Shown here: in pieces, positions 1 through 9,276 of the stretch | Layout of the letters: every line of letters starts with the position of its first letter | Position numbering within the stretch: position 1 is the stretch's first letter | Assembly (NCBI GenBank): GCA_963822575.1 | Contig: CAWGHZ010000007.1 | Location: forward strand, 930,001-994,000 | Length of the DNA stretch: 64,000 bases | Source: CAWGHZ01 sp963822575 | GTDB lineage: Bacteria > Pseudomonadota > Alphaproteobacteria > MPNO01 > DASWLB01 | Direction: 5' to 3' | Notes under the pieces: model-generated | The model's database searches: none | Seen by the model: only the letters and a program-made list of their open reading frames with translations | What the model was told of the DNA's origin: nothing | Made by a program: the position numbers and the translations under genes

Positions 1-1
1 C

Positions 2-565
2 GTGGGACCGCGGCACTCCGCGCCGGCCGTCGCGCCGGAGGGCGAGGGGGCCGCCCCCGGTATCATGCCGGGCCCGATGTATTCGGAGGGCGGGCAGCTG
101 CAGCCGCAGCAGCGCCAGTCGCCGGATGTCAGCAGCGCGCTGCGCGACCTCTACAGCGACCCGATGAAACAGTACTACCGGAACGCGTCGCCGCCGGGCG
201 GCGGCGGCAATGAGCTGGATCCGTCGACGCGCCGCGCGCTGCGCCAGCTCTACGGCGGCAGCGTGCCGCTCACCGGCCCGTCTTTGCCGGAGGGTCCGCC
301 CGGCGCCCAGTCGCGGAACGCGACGCCGGACGCCAGCGCGCGTGCCTTTCCCCGCTACGACCTGAACGGTGACGGGGTGATCTCAGCCGACGAGTACAGC
401 GCCGTGCACATGCGCGCCGCGCCGGCCGACCCCACTGCCGCCGACGCCGCGCGCCGCCGCACGCTGATGGAGCGATTCAGTTCGCGCTTCCGCGCCGCCG
501 ATCGCAATGGCGACGGGCGCGTCACGCCCGACGAGCTCAACGCCGACCCCAACGCCCGGTTCTGA
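2..565 (+). CDS. EF-hand calcium-binding protein, probably cut at the 5' edge
   Basis: The frame is open from the first bases, so the true start is probably outside the window; a GTG at position 2 is the only start visible near the edge. The first 110 residues are Pro/Gly/Gln-rich and low in complexity. Two EF-hand loops follow, DLNGDGVISADEY (residues about 120-132) and DRNGDGRVTPDEL (about 167-179), both with the acidic residues and central Gly expected for Ca2+ binding. Alphaproteobacterial proteins of this kind are usually exported, but a signal peptide, if any, lies upstream. The partner is unknown. Confidence 0.7.
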   Translation: MGPRHSAPAVAPEGEGAAPGIMPGPMYSEGGQLQPQQRQSPDVSSALRDLYSDPMKQYYRNASPPGGGGNELDPSTRRALRQLYGGSVPLTGPSLPEGPPGAQSRNATPDASARAFPRYDLNGDGVISADEYSAVHMRAAPADPTAADAARRRTLMERFSSRFRAADRNGDGRVTPDELNADPNARF

Positions 566-615
566 TCGCGGCCGCGACGCGGTAGAATGCCGGGCGTCCG
601 ACAGGGAGGACCGCC

Positions 616-1002
616 ATGAACCGGCTTCGCAATCCGCCATCCATCGCCGCGCCACAGGGTCAATACAGCCATTCGGTGGAGGCGCCCACCGGCTCACGCA
701 CGCTCTACGTCGCGGGCCAGGTCGGCGTCGACGCGAACGGAAAGCTCGCCGACGATTTCGCCGGCCAGGCGGAGAATGCGTTCCGCAACCTCGCCGCCGT
801 GCTGGCCGACGCGGGCATGGGCTGGAACGACGTGGTGAAGGTCACCACCTTCCTGACCAGCCGCGACGACGCGCCGGCGTTGCGCGAAACCCGCGCGCGC
901 CACATGGGCGACCACAAGCCTGCCGCGACCTTGCTGATCGTCGCCGGACTCGCCGATCCGCGCTTCAAGATCGAGGTCGAGCTGATCGCCGCGAAGGGCT
1001 GA
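616..1002 (+). CDS. Rid (YjgF/YER057c/UK114) family protein, non-canonical active site
   Basis: At 128 residues this is the usual length of a Rid trimer subunit. Typical Rid blocks are present: LYVAGQVGVDANGK, a helix with Q-AFRNLAAVLADAG, and the C-terminal FKIEVELIA strand. RidA deaminases hydrolyse reactive enamine/imine intermediates using an Arg in a P-x-R-(S/T) motif. Here the corresponding stretch reads KPAAT, so that Arg is missing and the protein more likely belongs to one of the other Rid subfamilies of uncertain activity. The gene stands alone, with a GGAGG ribosome-binding site just before ATG 616. Confidence 0.85.
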   Translation: MNRLRNPPSIAAPQGQYSHSVEAPTGSRTLYVAGQVGVDANGKLADDFAGQAENAFRNLAAVLADAGMGWNDVVKVTTFLTSRDDAPALRETRARHMGDHKPAATLLIVAGLADPRFKIEVELIAAKG

Positions 1003-1017
1003 GGCCCGGCCGCGCCG

Positions 1018-1338
1018 TCAGCGGACCAGCGGCCCCGCGCTGCAATGGACGATGTCGGGGCCGCCGACCCGGCCGGAGCCGCGCACGCCGCATGCCTTGA
1101 CCTGGCCGTCGGCGTCGATCAGCCACAACAGGGTTCCGCCCGCGACGGCGGTGACCGCGGGCGGTGCCGCCTCGGGCGCGCGCACTTCTGCCAGGGCGGG
1201 CGTGCCGCGCAGGATGGTGATATGACCGTTCGCCGTTTGCGGCGCCCCGCCGCGCAGCACCGTCACGCCGGCCGCCCCGGCCGGCATGGCGAGTGACATC
1301 GAAAGCGCGGCCGCGGCCGCGAGTGCCGTCCACCTCAT
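1018..1338 (-). CDS. Small secreted protein of unknown function
   Basis: This 106-residue protein has a clear Sec signal peptide (MRWTALAAAAALSMSLAMP, AxA-type site near residue 23). I chose ATG 1338 because AGGAAAGG sits just upstream and the frame further upstream shows no signal sequence. The mature part carries two short similar strands (VTVLRGG and ITILRGT) and two Cys residues near the C-terminus that could form a disulphide. I do not recognise a family. It converges with the Rid-family gene, leaving 15 bp between the stop codons. Confidence 0.6.
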   Translation of the reverse strand: MRWTALAAAAALSMSLAMPAGAAGVTVLRGGAPQTANGHITILRGTPALAEVRAPEAAPPAVTAVAGGTLLWLIDADGQVKACGVRGSGRVGGPDIVHCSAGPLVR

Positions 1339-1466
1339 CGTTCGATCCTTTCCTGCCTCCGGCGCTTGGCGCGCCTTGGCGTCTATCCTACCACGATTGA
1401 CCGAATCCGGCGGGTTGGGCGATGCTGGCCCATCCAAGCGGCGCGTCCGCGCCCGCCAATCCGGGA

Positions 1467-1907
1467 ATGAAGATGATCAAGATCACCGACGACATGCGCG
1501 CCTTCGTCAACAACGCGCTGGCCGACGGCGTGCCGTGCCTGGTCGGCACGGTTGGCGAGGACGGCTGGCCCAGCGTCGGCCCGAAGGGCAGCGTGCTGGT
1601 CTACGACGACCGGACGCTCGCCTATTGGGAGCGCGCGCATCGCAGCTCGATCGAAAACCTGCGCAGGAACCCGAAGGTGGTTGTGTACTACCGCAACATG
1701 GCCGCGGCGCAGAAGCTCGGCGGCGGCGGCGCGCTCCGCTTCTACGGCACCGCGGAGCTGCACCCGCAGGGCCCGACGCGCGAGAAGGTGCGCCCGATGG
1801 TGGTCGCCGCCGAGATCGAGAAGGACCCGGAGAACAAGGGCATCGCCGTCCTGATCCACGTCGACCGGATCACCAATCTCGGCGGGCAGGTGCTGCAAAG
1901 CTGCTGA
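1467..1907 (+). CDS. Pyridoxamine 5'-phosphate oxidase-like FMN-binding protein
   Basis: The 146-residue product has the split-barrel flavin-binding pattern of the PNPOx-like superfamily: an N-terminal helix, then LVGTVGEDGWPSVGPKGS and a strand pair ending in WERAHRSSIENLRRNPKV, where many relatives contact FMN phosphate. Members reduce varied small molecules or bind flavin or F420; the substrate here cannot be read from sequence. ATG 1467 is taken as start, with ATG 1473 and 1422 as alternatives. The CAP-domain gene follows 5 bp after the stop. Confidence 0.75.
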   Translation: MKMIKITDDMRAFVNNALADGVPCLVGTVGEDGWPSVGPKGSVLVYDDRTLAYWERAHRSSIENLRRNPKVVVYYRNMAAAQKLGGGGALRFYGTAELHPQGPTREKVRPMVVAAEIEKDPENKGIAVLIHVDRITNLGGQVLQSC

Positions 1908-1912
1908 CCGAG

Positions 1913-2437
1913 GTGCGTGCCCGAGTCCCGCTTGCGCGGCGCGTGGCCGCAGTCGCAGTCGCGCTGCTGGCCGCCGGCTGCATTGCCCGCGCCGGACCGC
2001 CTGCGCCCACGCCGGCGGCGGCGCCGCCCGGTCCCGCCGCACGGCTGTTGACGGCGGTCAACGCGACCCGCGCCGCGCGCGGGCTCCGCGCGCTGCGTCC
2101 CGACGCGCGGCTCGAACGCATGGCCGAGGCGCAGGCGCGGGCGATGGCCGAGCAGGATTTCTTCGACCATACCGGGCCGGACGGGAAGGGGCTGACGGCG
2201 CGCCTCGCCGAATTCGGCTACGCCTATTCCTTCGCCGCCGAGAACTTGGCCGGCGGGCCGAAGGGCGCCGCCGAGGCGGTGGCCGGCTGGATGCAGTCGC
2301 CGCCCCACCGGCGCAACCTGCTGTCGAAGGAGGCGGTCGCCGCCGGCACCGGCTATGCCTTCGAGCCGCACGACGCGGGCAACGCCTCCTACCGGACCTA
2401 CTGGGTGCTGGTCGTCGCCGCTCCCGCCGAGCCATGA
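1913..2437 (+). CDS. CAP-domain (SCP/PR1-like) lipoprotein
   Basis: The product starts at GTG 1913 with a lipoprotein signal (hydrophobic run ending LLAAGC) and so is probably anchored to a membrane facing the periplasm. A Pro/Ala linker leads to a CAP domain: LLTAVNATRAARGL, LERMAEAQARAMAEQ-FFDH, AAENLAGG and GWMQSPPHRRNLL, which carry the His/Glu cavity residues typical of bacterial YkwD-like proteins. Function in bacteria is poorly known; cell-wall or protease-like roles are proposed for the family. Its stop overlaps the MFS gene start (ATGA at 2434), so the two are probably co-translated. Confidence 0.8.
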   Translation: MRARVPLARRVAAVAVALLAAGCIARAGPPAPTPAAAPPGPAARLLTAVNATRAARGLRALRPDARLERMAEAQARAMAEQDFFDHTGPDGKGLTARLAEFGYAYSFAAENLAGGPKGAAEAVAGWMQSPPHRRNLLSKEAVAAGTGYAFEPHDAGNASYRTYWVLVVAAPAEP

Positions 2438-3747
2438 CGGAGGGCCGACCACGACGCCATGGCGGGCTTGGAGCGCTGCGCCATCCGGCCTTCGCGCTTT
2501 ACTGGAGCTCGCGCATCCTCGTCGCGCTGGCGATGGAGATGACCTCGACGGCGATCGGCTGGCAGGTCTATCGCCTGACCGGCAGCCAGTTTGCCCTCGG
2601 CCTCGTCGGGCTCGCCCAATTCGCGCCGTTCATCGTGCTGTTCCTGGTGACCGGGCTTGTCGCCGACCGGTTCTCGCGGGTGAGAATCCTGGCCGCCTGC
2701 GTGGCGCTGCAGGGGATCGGCGCCGCGTCGTTCTTCGCGATGACCTACACCGGCGCGGCGGCCTTCGCACCGATCATGGCACTGCTCGTCATGTTCGGGA
2801 TCGCGCGCGCGTTCTACGCGCCGCTCAACCAGGCGATGATCCCGATCCTGATCCCGGCCGAGCTGTTCGGCAATGCGGTTGCGTGGCAGTCGTCGGGCAA
2901 CCAGGTCTCGCGCATCGCTGGCCCGTCACTTGGCGGCGTGCTGATCGCGGTCGGCACCGCGGCCGGCGTGAACGAGGTGCCGGTCTACGCGACGGCTTCC
3001 GTGCTGCTCGCGGCCGCCTTCGTCATGACCCTGTTCATCCGCACGCGCGGCCAGACCATCTCGCGCGAGCCGGTGACGTTCGACACGCTGGCGGCCGGGC
3101 TCCGCTTCATCTGGACGCGCCAGGTGGTGTTCGCCGCCATCGCGCTCGATCTGTTCGCCGTTCTGTTCGGTGGCGCGACCGCGCTGCTGCCGGTCTATGC
3201 CCGCGACATATTGCACGTCGGGGCGGAGGGGTTCGGCATCTTGCGCTCGGCTCTGATGGCGGGCGCGTTCCTCGGCGCGCTGGTGCTGACCCAGCGGCCG
3301 GTGACGCGCCAGGCGGGTGCGAAGCTCCTCGCCGCGGTCGCGATCTTCGGCGCGGGCGTGGTGGTGTTCGGCGTCTCGACCAGCTTCTATTTGTCGCTCG
3401 CCGCGCTGTTCGTGATGGGCTGCGCCGACGTGGTCAGCGTGTTCGTCCGCCACACCATGGTGCAGATCGTCACGCCCGACGAGATGCGCGGCCGCGTCGG
3501 CGCGGTGGTCGGCGTGTTCGTCGGCGCGTCGAACGAGGTGGGCGAGTTCGAGTCCGGCGTGACGGCAAGCTGGTGGGGCACCGTGCCCGCGGTGGTCGTC
3601 GGCGGCGCGGCGACGCTGGTCACCGCTATCGTCTTCGCCTGGCAGTTCCCGGCGCTGCGCCGGATGGCGTCGCTCGACGTCACCCGCCTGATCGACCGTT
3701 ACCGCCCGCCCCACGACCGGCACGGGCGGGCGCGGAAGGGCTGGTAG
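2434..3747 (+). CDS. MFS transporter, EntS/MFS_3-like exporter
   Basis: This 437-residue integral membrane protein has about 11-12 hydrophobic segments starting near residue 18 (HPAFALYWSSRI). The loop after helix 2, GLVADRFSRVRIL, is the conserved D-R-x-x-R/K motif of the major facilitator superfamily between TM2 and TM3, and PDEMRGRVGA in the second half is typical of the MFS_3 (EntS/enterobactin-exporter-like) group. The substrate is unknown. Translation is coupled to the upstream CAP lipoprotein by a 4-bp overlap. It abuts the convergent MmgE/PrpD gene with no gap. Confidence 0.85.
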   Translation: MTEGRPRRHGGLGALRHPAFALYWSSRILVALAMEMTSTAIGWQVYRLTGSQFALGLVGLAQFAPFIVLFLVTGLVADRFSRVRILAACVALQGIGAASFFAMTYTGAAAFAPIMALLVMFGIARAFYAPLNQAMIPILIPAELFGNAVAWQSSGNQVSRIAGPSLGGVLIAVGTAAGVNEVPVYATASVLLAAAFVMTLFIRTRGQTISREPVTFDTLAAGLRFIWTRQVVFAAIALDLFAVLFGGATALLPVYARDILHVGAEGFGILRSALMAGAFLGALVLTQRPVTRQAGAKLLAAVAIFGAGVVVFGVSTSFYLSLAALFVMGCADVVSVFVRHTMVQIVTPDEMRGRVGAVVGVFVGASNEVGEFESGVTASWWGTVPAVVVGGAATLVTAIVFAWQFPALRRMASLDVTRLIDRYRPPHDRHGRARKGW

Positions 3748-5097
3748 TCAGCTTCCCCGCACCAGTTCGATCAGGGAGCGCGCGTCGGCGACGTGTTCGA
3801 GGTCGGCGACGGTCGCGATCACCCGTTCGATCCGCTCGGCGGAGATCACGCCCTTCGCGTATGTGCGGAACTTGTCCTCGATCTGGGCGCAGGTCAGCGG
3901 GTTCTCAGGCGCGCCGAGCGGCGCGTCGCAGCGCGCCGCAATCATCCGCCCGTCCGTGGTCTCGACGGTCGCGGCCGCCTGTCCGCCGCCGAGCGATGCA
4001 TCCTCGAACACCGTCACGTTCTCGGCGGCGAAGCGGCGCAGGGCCGGGTCGTCGTAACAGGCCGGCTCGAACTGGGCGAGGGTGACCGCCCGGTCGCGCA
4101 GGAACACGGCGGCCACGTAGTGCGCCGACAGGAGCGCCTCGAACTTCGCCCGCCAGGTCGAATACTTGCCGTGCATGGCGAACGGCGTCTCGCCGAGGGC
4201 GAGGCGCACCCGCGCAATGCCGGAGAAGGCAAGGTCGTGTTCCGCGACCAGGTTGTAGAGCGCCGTGATGACGTCCTGCAAAGCGGTCGCGGCCGGCCAC
4301 GGGCGAAGCGCGATCTCGCCGAGCTCCCAGCGCTCGCCGAGGTCGGCGGTGGCGGTCTCGGGTTTTCCGCCCGCGGCGTAGGTGTTGTAGAGCCCGCCGT
4401 CCGGCGCGGTGAGGAACTGGCGCGTCGCGACGAACCCCGGCTCGGCGAGCAGCGCCGCCATGAGCCCGGAGAGCGCCGCGCGGCACTGGTGGAACTTCAC
4501 GGTCGGCGTGCCCCAGGCGGCGAAGGTGCCGGCCGCCTGGCTGCCCGCGAGGCCGAAGGCGCGCGCCATGGTCTCGGCATCGAACCCGCGCAGCCGTCCG
4601 ACCGCCGCCGCCGCGCCGAACGGGCCGAGCACCCCTGGCCCGTGCCAGCCCTTCGACCGGAACACCGGGTAGTCGAGCCCGATGCCGACGCGCGTCGCCA
4701 CCTCGCAGCCGGCGGCGATGGCAGAGAGCAGTTCGGCCCCGGTCGCCCCGTCGCGCTCGCAGATGGCGAGGGCGGGCGGCACGATCTCCGGCGTGATGTG
4801 GGTCAGCGTGGCGCGGTGCACATCGCACATGGTGACGGCGGTGATGAGGTAGCCGTTCATCAGGGTCGCGCCGGCGCGCGAGAGGCGCCCGCCGCCGATC
4901 ACGCTTGCCTCGCGCGAGTCCCCCAGCGCCTGGGCGAGGGCGGCAACCTGGCCGGTCTCCTCGCCCCGGTGCCCGGCGAGCGCGCAGGCCAGCGCGTCGA
5001 GGATCAGCTTCTTGGTCTGCTCGCGCGCCGCCGGTGGGATCGCCGCGATGTCGAGCCCCGCCGCGAGTGACGCCAGCCGCTCCGTCGCTTCCGCCAC
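3748..5097 (-). CDS. MmgE/PrpD family protein
   Basis: The family includes 2-methylcitrate dehydratase PrpD, aconitate decarboxylase and MmgE. The 449-residue product shows the all-helical N-terminal domain (KLILDALACALAG, then GGGRLSRAGATLMNGYL, then EIVPPALAI) and the second domain with KFHQCRAALSG and the long C-terminal helix. I prefer GTG 5097 because GAGGAGAGG lies at the right distance; GTG 5115 is an in-frame alternative. No prp or cit genes flank it, so a role in propionate metabolism is not supported by context and the substrate stays open. Confidence 0.85.
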   Translation of the reverse strand: MAEATERLASLAAGLDIAAIPPAAREQTKKLILDALACALAGHRGEETGQVAALAQALGDSREASVIGGGRLSRAGATLMNGYLITAVTMCDVHRATLTHITPEIVPPALAICERDGATGAELLSAIAAGCEVATRVGIGLDYPVFRSKGWHGPGVLGPFGAAAAVGRLRGFDAETMARAFGLAGSQAAGTFAAWGTPTVKFHQCRAALSGLMAALLAEPGFVATRQFLTAPDGGLYNTYAAGGKPETATADLGERWELGEIALRPWPAATALQDVITALYNLVAEHDLAFSGIARVRLALGETPFAMHGKYSTWRAKFEALLSAHYVAAVFLRDRAVTLAQFEPACYDDPALRRFAAENVTVFEDASLGGGQAAATVETTDGRMIAARCDAPLGAPENPLTCAQIEDKFRTYAKGVISAERIERVIATVADLEHVADARSLIELVRGS

Positions 5098-5160
5098 GAT
5101 CCTCTCCTCGCGCACCTGTGCCCGGCGGCGACACTATCCGCCGCGGCCCGGACGGCGAAC

Positions 5161-5195
5161 AAAAAAAGAGGCCGGCGGGATCGCTCCTGCCGGCC
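5161..5195 (-). terminator. Rho-independent terminator on the minus strand
   Basis: Read on the minus strand, GGCCGGC pairs with GCCGGCC around an inner GGA/TCC stem closed by a GCGA tetraloop, and is followed directly by TCTTTTTTTG. This is a textbook intrinsic terminator. It sits about 300 bp past the DUF4864 stop, so it ends either the rlmB-DUF4864 transcript or a separate short transcript from 5196-5500. Confidence 0.8.
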
Positions 5196-5500
5196 AGTTG
5201 GTGCTTATGGGGGGATGAGAGTAATATAACCCCTCCTTAACGAATTCCAAGGGGCTGGGCCATAAAACTTTGCATGCTGGTTTCGGAACCACTGCAAAGC
5301 TCCGGGACCGGCGGGCGCGCGGCTAGTTTCAATTATTTCAATGGCTTGCGGCCAAGGCTTGGCATTCAGGGCGGCCCGCGGCCGGCCGCGGCGGTCTCGG
5401 AAGCGGTCCATCGGCTTGTAGGCGGCGGCCTCGCCAGGCGTTTCGGAAGCTTGTCTTAAGGATTAAGCAAGAATGGTAACTAACTGAAAATGTGTTCCCT
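5196..5500 (-). other. Intergenic stretch without a convincing gene; possible short RNA
   Basis: About 300 bp lie between the DUF4864 stop and a strong minus-strand terminator. A 68-codon minus-strand frame (5205-5411) exists but has no ribosome-binding site or recognisable sequence. The distal part (5455-5500) is AT-rich for this genome. A terminator this far from the nearest stop suggests a long 3' UTR or an independent small RNA; neither is proven. Confidence 0.3.
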
Positions 5501-5923
5501 TCATGTCGCCTTCTCCGGCTCGGGGACCAGCACCACCCCGGCGATCAACCAGCCGCCGCCGGCCTCGTGCTCCATCAAGTAAAGGGCGGTCATGGGCACG
5601 TCGGACGGCCCGACCACAAGAACCGGCTGCACCGGCCTTCCCTCGATCCAGGCGAACGGGCGGAAGGCGAAGACTTTGGGCCGGTAGACCGCCGGGTAGT
5701 CGCGCTTGACCATGGCGATGAAGCTGGCCGCGGTGCGGTAGATCTCGTGCAGCCGGGGCGCGGCGTAGGCGTAGGCCGCTTCGGCATCGTCCTTCGTGAA
5801 TGCCGCTTGCTGGGCGAGGATGACGTTGCGGATGGCGGCGAGGTCCTGGGGTGGCAGGTCCGCCGGCGCCGCCCGGGCGGCGAGCGGCAGAAGCAGCAGC
5901 AGGACCGCGATCAGGCTGCGCAT
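5501..5923 (-). CDS. DUF4864 domain exported protein
   Basis: The 140-residue product begins with a signal peptide (MRSLIAVLLLLLPLAARAAP). The body (LAAIRNVILAQQAAFTKDD, AAPRLHEIYRTAASFIAMV, YRPKVFAF, GGWLIAGVVL) matches the DUF4864 family as I know it, a periplasmic fold resembling SnoaL/NTF2-like cones. No catalytic role is established. It starts 5 bp after the rlmB stop on the same strand, so the two are probably one transcript. Confidence 0.75.
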   Translation of the reverse strand: MRSLIAVLLLLLPLAARAAPADLPPQDLAAIRNVILAQQAAFTKDDAEAAYAYAAPRLHEIYRTAASFIAMVKRDYPAVYRPKVFAFRPFAWIEGRPVQPVLVVGPSDVPMTALYLMEHEAGGGWLIAGVVLVPEPEKAT

Positions 5924-5927
5924 CGTC

Positions 5928-6698
5928 TTACCTCGGCCGCGTCATCACGTAGAGCGCGACGGCCGCGGCGTTGGAGACGTTGAGGCTGGTCACCGGGCCG
6001 CGGCGCGCCGCCCCGGCCATCGGGATGGTGGCGAGCTCGTCGCAATGCTCGCGCACCAGCCGCCGGAGACCCGATCCCTCCGCCCCCAGCACCAGCACCA
6101 CGCGGCGCTGGGCCAGCGGGGCGAGCGGCGCCGCCGCGTCCTGGTCGAGCCCGACGGCCCACCAGCTGGACTCCTTCAACTCGTCGAGGGCCCGCGACAG
6201 GTTCGGCACCCGCACCAGCGGCACGGCCTCGACGGCGCCCGAGGCGGCCTTGACCAGCGCGCCTGTCTCGTCGGGCGCGTGGCGGTCCTGGACGATCACC
6301 GCCGCCGCGCCGAATGCCGCAGCCGAGCGCAGGATCGCGCCCACATTCTGCGGGTCGGTCACCTGGTCGAGCATCAGGGCGACGGCGGGCTCGGGCGCGC
6401 CGTCCAGCGCCTCGATCCCGGTCGGCGGCAGGGGCTCGGCGAGGAGCGCGATCCCCTGGTGCACCGCGCCCCGCGGCAGCAGCGAATCGAGTCGCGCCCG
6501 GTCGGTGCGCTCGACGGCGAGGCCGGGCGGCACGCCGGGCGGCGGCTCGCCCGCCACCAGAAGGCGGCGCAGCGTGCGCCGCGGATTGGCCAGCGCCGCG
6601 GCCACCGCATGGTCACCGTAGAGCCAGATCCCGCCGCCGGGGTAGGGGCGGGGCGGCCCCTCGCGGCCCCTATCCTTGGAGTGCTTGCGTCGCGCCAT
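5928..6698 (-). CDS. rlmB: 23S rRNA (guanosine-2'-O-)-methyltransferase RlmB-like (TrmH family)
   Basis: This SpoU/TrmH-family enzyme transfers methyl from SAM to a ribose 2'-OH of 23S rRNA. The 256-residue product has a short basic tail, the L30e-like substrate-binding domain (IWLYGDHAVAAALANPRR), then the knotted SPOUT domain with motif 1 DQVTDPQNVGAILRSAAAFG, motif 2 LVLGAEGSGLRRL and motif 3 IPMAG----SLNVSNAAAVALY. These knot motifs are intact. ATG 6698 directly precedes the basic tail. RlmB (G2251 in E. coli) is the best match, but related TrmH paralogues target tRNA, so the exact substrate is inferred. Confidence 0.85.
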   Translation of the reverse strand: MARRKHSKDRGREGPPRPYPGGGIWLYGDHAVAAALANPRRTLRRLLVAGEPPPGVPPGLAVERTDRARLDSLLPRGAVHQGIALLAEPLPPTGIEALDGAPEPAVALMLDQVTDPQNVGAILRSAAAFGAAAVIVQDRHAPDETGALVKAASGAVEAVPLVRVPNLSRALDELKESSWWAVGLDQDAAAPLAPLAQRRVVLVLGAEGSGLRRLVREHCDELATIPMAGAARRGPVTSLNVSNAAAVALYVMTRPR

Positions 6699-6804
6699 GG
6701 TTATTCATATATTAGCGCGACCTGAATGGGAGTTCGGAATCCTTATCTCCGCGCGGCTGTTCGCCGTTGGGCGCGCGGGGCTGAGGTTTTCTGCCCTTTT
6801 GAAG

Positions 6805-6832
6805 TTGACAAGCTGAGGCAAATCCCGATAGA
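6805..6832 (+). promoter_or_regulatory. Probable sigma70-type promoter for the tRNA-tuf1 transcript
   Basis: TTGACA (6805-6810) is a perfect -35 box, separated by 16 bp from GATAGA (6827-6832). Initiation would fall about 25-30 bp before tRNA-Tyr. No other good promoter is visible before tuf1, so tRNA-Tyr, tRNA-Gly and tuf1 are probably read together. Confidence 0.55.
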
Positions 6833-6866
6833 CCGCACGTCCGCGTCGCACCGAGACAGCGCTCGC

Positions 6867-6952
6867 GGAGGGGTGCCCGAGTGGCTAAAGGGGACGGGCT
6901 GTAAACCCGTTGGCGTACGCCTACGTTGGTTCGAATCCAACCCCCTCCACCA
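6867..6952 (+). tRNA. tRNA-Tyr (GTA)
   Basis: This is a class II tRNA with a long variable arm. The acceptor GGAGGGG pairs with CCCCTCC, followed by A and an encoded CCA (6950-6952). The anticodon loop CTGTAAA gives GTA. D-loop (AGTGGCTAAAGG) and T-loop (GGTTCGAATCC) are canonical. It heads the tRNA-tuf cluster common in proteobacteria. Confidence 0.95.
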
Positions 6953-7029
6953 CGGGCGCCGTGATCTATCGGTGCCGGCGCATCCGAAAGGTCGAGATAC
7001 CGGGAAATTGGGCGCAATCACGGTATGCG

Positions 7030-7103
<74 letters not shown>

Positions 7104-7196
7104 GTGCCGGAGTCGCCGGAACGAGGCGGGGTCGCGGCCGGGTTGACGGGACGCACAGGGACACGGCCAGCGATTCGGCCGGGCGAGGAATAAGCG

Positions 7197-8387
<1,191 letters not shown>

Positions 8388-8408
8388 GAGAGAACCCGGC
8401 GCGCGCGA

Positions 8409-8484
8409 AGGAGTGTAGCTCAACTGGTAGAGCACCGGTCTCCAAAACCGGGGGTTGGGGGTTCGAGCCCCTCCACTCCTGCCA
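8409..8484 (+). tRNA. tRNA-Trp (CCA)
   Basis: The 76-nt sequence has acceptor AGGAGTG/CACTCCT, G discriminator and encoded CCA. The anticodon loop TCTCCAAAA gives CCA, and the T-loop is GGTTCGAGCCC. Its position between tuf and secE is the common proteobacterial arrangement. Confidence 0.95.
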
Positions 8485-8523
8485 GGCGAAGCGGGCGCAG
8501 AGAGGTCGAGCAGCAGACGGATC

Positions 8524-8721
8524 ATGGCCAAGGTTAATCCCGGGGAGTTCGTTCAGCAGGTGCGCCAGGAGGCCGCGAAGGTCACCTGGCCGTCGCGCAA
8601 GGAGACCGCCATCACCACGGCGATGGTGTTCGCCTTCGTGTTCGCGGCCGCGCTGTTCTTCTTTTTCATCGACCAGGCGCTGTCGGTGCTCGTCAAGCTT
8701 GTGCTCGGGCTCGGGGGCTGA
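8524..8721 (+). CDS. secE: Preprotein translocase subunit SecE
   Basis: SecE stabilises SecY in the inner-membrane translocon. The 65-residue product has the amphipathic helix EFVQQVRQEAAKVTWPSRKE, containing the conserved K-V-x-W-P-(S/T)-R/K motif, followed by a single membrane helix. This one-helix form is normal outside Enterobacteria. ATG 8524 places VNPGEFVQQV at the N-terminus as in relatives. nusG starts 1 bp after the stop, the classic secE-nusG pair. Confidence 0.95.
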   Translation: MAKVNPGEFVQQVRQEAAKVTWPSRKETAITTAMVFAFVFAAALFFFFIDQALSVLVKLVLGLGG

Positions 8722-8722
8722 G

Positions 8723-9253
8723 ATGACCGCGCGCTGGTATGCGATCCACGTCTATTCGGGCTTCGAGAACAAGGTGGCCCAGGCGATCCGCGAGCAGGCC
8801 GGAAAGACCGGCATGGCCGACATGATCGAGGAGGTGCTGGTCCCGACCGAGGAGCTGGTGAAGATGCGCCGCGGCGCCAAGGTGGCGACCGAGCGCAAGT
8901 TCTTCCCCGGCTACGTGCTGGCCAAGATGGAGCTTACCGACGAGACCTGGCACCTGGTCAAGAATACGCCCAAGGTGACCGGGTTCCTCGGCGGGCGCGG
9001 CAAGCCGTCGCCGATCTCCGACGCCGAGGCCGAGCGCCTGTTGAACCAGGTGAAGGAGGGGGTGGAGAAGCCCAAGCCTTCGATCACCTTCGATATCGGC
9101 GAGCAGGTGCGCGTCGCCGACGGGCCGTTCACCTCGTTCAACGGCACGGTCGAGGACGTCGACGAGGACCGGGCGCGGCTGAAGGTCGCGGTGTCTATCT
9201 TCGGGCGGTCGACGCCCGTCGAGCTGGAATATTCGCAGGTCGAGAAGCTTTAG
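8723..9253 (+). CDS. nusG: Transcription termination/antitermination protein NusG
   Basis: NusG binds the RNA polymerase clamp and links it to Rho or to ribosomal S10. The 176-residue product contains the NGN domain (RWYAIHVYSGFENKVAQ, RKFFPGYVLAKM, VTGFLGG) and a C-terminal KOW domain (GEQVRVADGPFTSFNGTVEDV). ATG 8723 follows the secE stop by one base. Length and motifs are those of the family, with nothing missing. Confidence 0.97.
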   Translation: MTARWYAIHVYSGFENKVAQAIREQAGKTGMADMIEEVLVPTEELVKMRRGAKVATERKFFPGYVLAKMELTDETWHLVKNTPKVTGFLGGRGKPSPISDAEAERLLNQVKEGVEKPKPSITFDIGEQVRVADGPFTSFNGTVEDVDEDRARLKVAVSIFGRSTPVELEYSQVEKL

Positions 9254-9276
9254 GCGGCAAGGGGCCGGACTGGACA

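Noticed and set aside
5205..5411. A 68-codon minus-strand frame before the orphan terminator
   Set aside because: It has no ribosome-binding site, no recognisable sequence and unfavourable composition; better explained as non-coding.
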